A stretch of DNA of 64,000 nt. Origin: Rhizobium sp. BK251 (lineage in GTDB: Bacteria > Pseudomonadota > Alphaproteobacteria > Rhizobiales > Rhizobiaceae). The stretch lies in the NCBI RefSeq assembly GCF_004345245.1, contig NZ_SLUQ01000001.1:744001-808000 (forward strand), written 5' to 3'. Below the pieces are notes generated by a model. The model searched no databases. It saw only the letters and a program-made list of their open reading frames with translations, and was not told where the DNA came from. Position numbers and translations under genes: made by a program. Positions 61,448 through 64,000 of the stretch are shown piece by piece (within the stretch, counting starts at the first letter, position 1; each line of letters starts with the position of its first letter).

Positions 61448-61720
61448 TTAGTAGGTCGGGCGGCTCGTGCCCTTGTAGTAGTCGCCGCGGCGCGGCGGCG
61501 TCTTGCGCGGAGCGGCGGCGGGGCCGGCAACGTCCTGGCCACCAACGGCGCCGGTACGGGCGCTGTGGTCGACATTGCCGCGGGCAGCGTCGTGACCCTG
61601 GTTGATCGGCGTCGAAGACGCGCCCTTGTAGTAGCTGCCGCCGGCGAATGCTGCCGAGGCGCCCAGGACCGTGGTCGCCAGGAGCGCACCGGCCACGGTG
61701 ATGTTTGCGATCTTGCTCAT
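61448..61720 (-). CDS. Small exported YYxG-family protein (array member 7)
   Basis: The product is 90 residues with GAGGAAATAAA before the ATG. The signal peptide ends in SAAFA (26). The mature part begins GGSYYKGASSTPINQ and ends RRGDYYKGTSRPTY, so both termini carry YYxG, as in member 5. Between them is a VDHSARTGAVG segment like that of member 5 (VDHSSRTGSVG). It is the most upstream array member, separated from the next by 766 bases. Confidence 0.8.
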   Translation of the reverse strand: MSKIANITVAGALLATTVLGASAAFAGGSYYKGASSTPINQGHDAARGNVDHSARTGAVGGQDVAGPAAAPRKTPPRRGDYYKGTSRPTY

Positions 61721-62669
61721 TTTATTTCCTCTTGTGGGTGCCGCAGTGCCGTCTTGCGTCTGCGGAATGATTTCTGGTCAAAGCCGGCCGTGACCCACCT
61801 GGTCTTCGGCTTGGCCCCTCTCGCCTCCGAGCAGGAAGCCTGACGATGGAAATGGGAGAGGTTCCCTTCATCTGGCTTGGCTGCTGTTGAGCATTGCAGG
61901 CGGCGTCGCCCCCTGCGCCCTTTTGATATGAGCCAGTCGTAATGAAGCCAGAAGGGCGGGATTTATGAATCGAGTGTCAATGATTCACGAACAATTGAAG
62001 CTGCGGGATCAGCTCACAACCATTTTGTGAACAATAAGGCCATTCGGCAGCCGGGAAGGCGGCCACGGCTGTGTCTGCAACCGGGAAATATGCAGTACGA
62101 TTAGTTGGTTAGTAGAGGTGAGGCGAGTTAATGCACCGAAAGATTGCATGAAGCATACAATGTTACAGAAATATGACGTAGGCGCCGGTCCCTGGCTTTT
62201 CAATATCGTTCAGAATTTTGAAATCACCGCAGACGGTCTTCGGAGGGCGGCAATCCGCATTCGTTTGCGTGTGTTTTCGAGACGAACGGCAATACGTCAG
62301 CGCCGATTCAGGGGCCCTTGGGCAGCCTGCGCGGTGACGAGTCGCCGGAATTTTTCCGAGGCTTGCTGATTTCGTGGTGAAGAAAGGGTTTAGTTTCAGT
62401 TCTGAATTTTCCGTTAACAGAACCGCGAAATCCTTAATTCTCAGGCGATCCCATGTTTAACGAAATCCCAAGTTTACCAAGCGTTTGGACTTTGTTTGTG
62501 TCAAATTAATCATGCATTTTAAGCGCTTCTTGAAAGCCGTTTGGCATAGTGAACCCATCAAACGAGCGGGGCAAACCCGCCGGCCGGAAAGATCAAAAGC
62601 CGCAAGAGACGGACCGATCTCGAAGGAAAAACAGGGCAAGTTCAACAGGCTGAAACAGGGATAAAACCG
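61721..62669. other. Long intergenic region between the array and the Sel1-like gene
   Basis: This 949-base region has no convincing coding frame. It contains an inverted repeat TCACAA-N5-TTGTGA (62,014-62,030) and direct repeats GTTTAAC and GTTTACC (62,455-62,461 and 62,472-62,478) that may belong to the Sel1-like gene's promoter. No RNA gene was recognised. Confidence 0.5.
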
Positions 62670-62936
62670 ATGGCACGCTTCGAAATGCAGAATGCTGAAA
62701 TGGCCACCATGGGTGGCGAGGCTCACGCCGACATCTTCTGTGAGATGGGTCTGATGTATGCGACCGGCCGCGGCTGCAGCATCAACCTCATTGCAGCCCA
62801 CAAGTGGCTGAACATCGCGGCCATCAAGGGCTGCGATCGAGCCGCTGAACTGCGGGCGGATGTCGCCGCGACGATGAGCAAGATGGAGCTTGCGGAGGCG
62901 CTTCGCGCCGCACGCGAATGGATGACGATGCACTGA
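62670..62936 (+). CDS. Small Sel1-repeat-type protein
   Basis: The product is 88 residues. One Sel1/TPR-like repeat is readable: a helix (ADIFCEMGLMYATGRGC) followed by AAHKWLNIAAIKGCDRAAEL. A last helix carries AEALRAAREWM. It has no signal peptide. A purine-rich CAGGGATAAAACCG precedes the ATG. Such single-repeat proteins are common in rhizobia; the function is unknown and a protein-binding role is likely. Confidence 0.78.
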   Translation: MARFEMQNAEMATMGGEAHADIFCEMGLMYATGRGCSINLIAAHKWLNIAAIKGCDRAAELRADVAATMSKMELAEALRAAREWMTMH

Positions 62937-63018
62937 CGGCCGTAGCGCCGGTGCTGAAAGACGGGCCGCCGGCCTCATGACGAGGCCGTAGGCCAGCGAG
63001 CCGCAAAGGCATGAATGC

Positions 63019-63050
63019 GAAACCGCGTCCGGCAAGACCGACGCGGTTTC
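63019..63050. terminator. Hairpin between convergent genes
   Basis: A perfect 11-base stem (GAAACCGCGTC/GACGCGGTTTC, ten-base loop) lies between the Sel1-like gene and the convergent aminotransferase stop. It probably serves both strands. Confidence 0.5.
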
Positions 63051-63069
63051 GCCGCGTTTGGCTATTGCC

Positions 63070-64000
63070 TCAGGGTCCGCCGACCGTATTGAGGACTTTC
63101 GGCAGCGCCTCGGCAAAAAGCTCCATGTCTGCTTCCAGTCCGGTGCTGACCCGGATGCAGCGATTGAGAGGTGCCACGCCCGGCATGCGGATAAACACGC
63201 CGTGCTGCATCAGGCCATCGACGATCGCCCGGGCGTGGGTGCCGTCCCTGCGGCAATCGATCGTGACGAAATTGGTCGCCGAGGGCAGGGGTGCCAGCCC
63301 GCTGTTGCGCGCCACCTCTGATATCCTCTCGCGTGAAGCGTGGATCTTGTCGATAACGTCCCGAAGATAGGACTGGTCCTTCAGCGCCGCGAGTGCCGCG
63401 ACGGTCGCCAGCCGGTTCATCCCGAAATGATTCCGGATCTTGTCGAAGGACTGCGCGGTCTCCGGCGTGCTGATGACATAGCCGACGCGGGCGCCCGCAA
63501 GCCCGTAGGCTTTCGAGAAGGTGCGGGTGCGCATGACATTCGGCATGTCGATCAGAGCGTCCACGGAGGGAAGCGAGCTTGCTGGTCCTGTTTCGCTATA
63601 GGCTTCGTCGAGGATGAGAAGGCAGGTCTCGGGCAATGCCTTTGCGAAGGCCACGACTTCCCGCGCATCCCACCAGCTCCCCATGGGATTATCGGGATTG
63701 GCGAAATAGACGAGAGGTGCATTTTGCCGTTTGACCGCTTCCAGAAGGCCGTTCAGGTCTTCCCGGTCCTCGACATAGGGCACGGCGACGAGCCGCCCGC
63801 CGTAACCCGCGACATGATAGTTGAAGGTAGGATAGCCGCCGAACGAACTGACGACCGGCGTGCCGGGCTCGACCACCATGCGGACGATCATGCCGAGCAG
63901 CCCGTCTATGCCTTCGCCGATGGCGATGTTGGCGGGCCCCGTGCCGAGATGCGCGGCGAGCGCAGCCTTAAGGGCATGGTTTTCCGGATCGTTGTATTTC
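63070..64000 (-). CDS. PLP-dependent aminotransferase, HisC-like (5' end outside window)
   Basis: The frame is open through the right edge; about 310 C-terminal residues are visible. It has class I/II aminotransferase features: YFANPDNPMG, LLILDEAYSE and the PLP-lysine region TFSKAYGLAGARVGY. The start of the visible part (GTGPANIAIGEG) is typical of histidinol-phosphate and related aminotransferases. The exact substrate cannot be told from the sequence. The ATG at 63,891 is internal, not the real start. Confidence 0.88.
   Translation of the reverse strand, partial: KYNDPENHALKAALAAHLGTGPANIAIGEGIDGLLGMIVRMVVEPGTPVVSSFGGYPTFNYHVAGYGGRLVAVPYVEDREDLNGLLEAVKRQNAPLVYFANPDNPMGSWWDAREVVAFAKALPETCLLILDEAYSETGPASSLPSVDALIDMPNVMRTRTFSKAYGLAGARVGYVISTPETAQSFDKIRNHFGMNRLATVAALAALKDQSYLRDVIDKIHASRERISEVARNSGLAPLPSATNFVTIDCRRDGTHARAIVDGLMQHGVFIRMPGVAPLNRCIRVSTGLEADMELFAEALPKVLNTVGGP

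Noticed and set aside
58044..61720. CRISPR-like or repeat-array reading of the 58-61.7 kb region
   Set aside because: The periodicity comes from paralogous genes with diverged DNA, not from exact short repeats with unique spacers.
62457..63116. 219-codon minus-strand frame over the Sel1-like gene
   Set aside because: It overlaps a clear plus-strand Sel1-type gene and the convergent aminotransferase end; a shadow frame.

Overview
The window looks like a chromosomal segment of a Rhizobiales alphaproteobacterium, most likely Sinorhizobium/Ensifer or a close relative. GC content is high. Protein similarity and gene order (feuN-feuP-feuQ, cycHJKL, degP1, a response regulator/kinase pair, glnE, pleC, pepN) match, as far as I recall, the backbone around feuP in Sinorhizobium meliloti. 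I saw no rRNA, tRNA, CRISPR array or insertion sequence.

Layout. 0-0.5 kb: the 3' end of a phage or gene-transfer-agent tail gene plus a holin-like gene. 0.6-3.1 kb: the FeuN/FeuP/FeuQ signalling genes. 3.2-11.9 kb: a lipoprotein, the cytochrome c maturation operon cycHJKL, the periplasmic protease DegP1 and a two-component pair. 12-22.4 kb: glnE, the cell-cycle kinase PleC (convergent, six bases apart), an LssY_C protein, pepN and an unusual soluble chemoreceptor-like protein. 22.8-29.9 kb: an EamA exporter, an unrecognised regulator-like gene, two tiny genes, a divergent uracil-DNA glycosylase, a short Hsp70-like protein, and an ampR-like regulator divergent from a class D beta-lactamase. 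29.9-35.3 kb: an RND efflux pump with its adaptor and an SDR that lacks the catalytic YxxxK. 35.5-46 kb: ETF-ubiquinone oxidoreductase, an ExoZ-like acyltransferase, a hydrolase, a CGNR regulator, a second EamA exporter beside an Lrp/AsnC regulator, MgtE, a quinone-reductase-like enzyme and an MFS exporter. 46-52 kb: a lipid kinase and a lipid-linked sugar set (GT2, two tandem GT39 paralogues, a UPF0104 membrane protein). 52.1-54.8 kb: an ECF42-type sigma factor with three DGPF proteins and a divergent small membrane protein. 54.8-57.5 kb: AMP nucleosidase, a tiny exported protein and a GST. 58-61.7 kb: seven tandem genes for small exported proteins sharing a YYxG motif. 62.7-64 kb: a Sel1-type protein and a truncated HisC-like aminotransferase.

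Most interesting. First, the seven-gene YYxG array: each gene has a signal peptide ending near AFA, a YYxG motif and, with one exception, good ribosome-binding sites, and three share an invariant 20-base block about 37-40 bases before the start codon. Second, the ECF42/DGPF cluster: between the operon and the divergent small gene lies a perfectly symmetric TGTCGA-N17-CGACA element, which reads as a sigma-factor promoter in both directions. Third, a near-consensus promoter at 57,686-57,714 points into a region without a recognisable gene. All functions are inferred from sequence reading alone; no database search was run.
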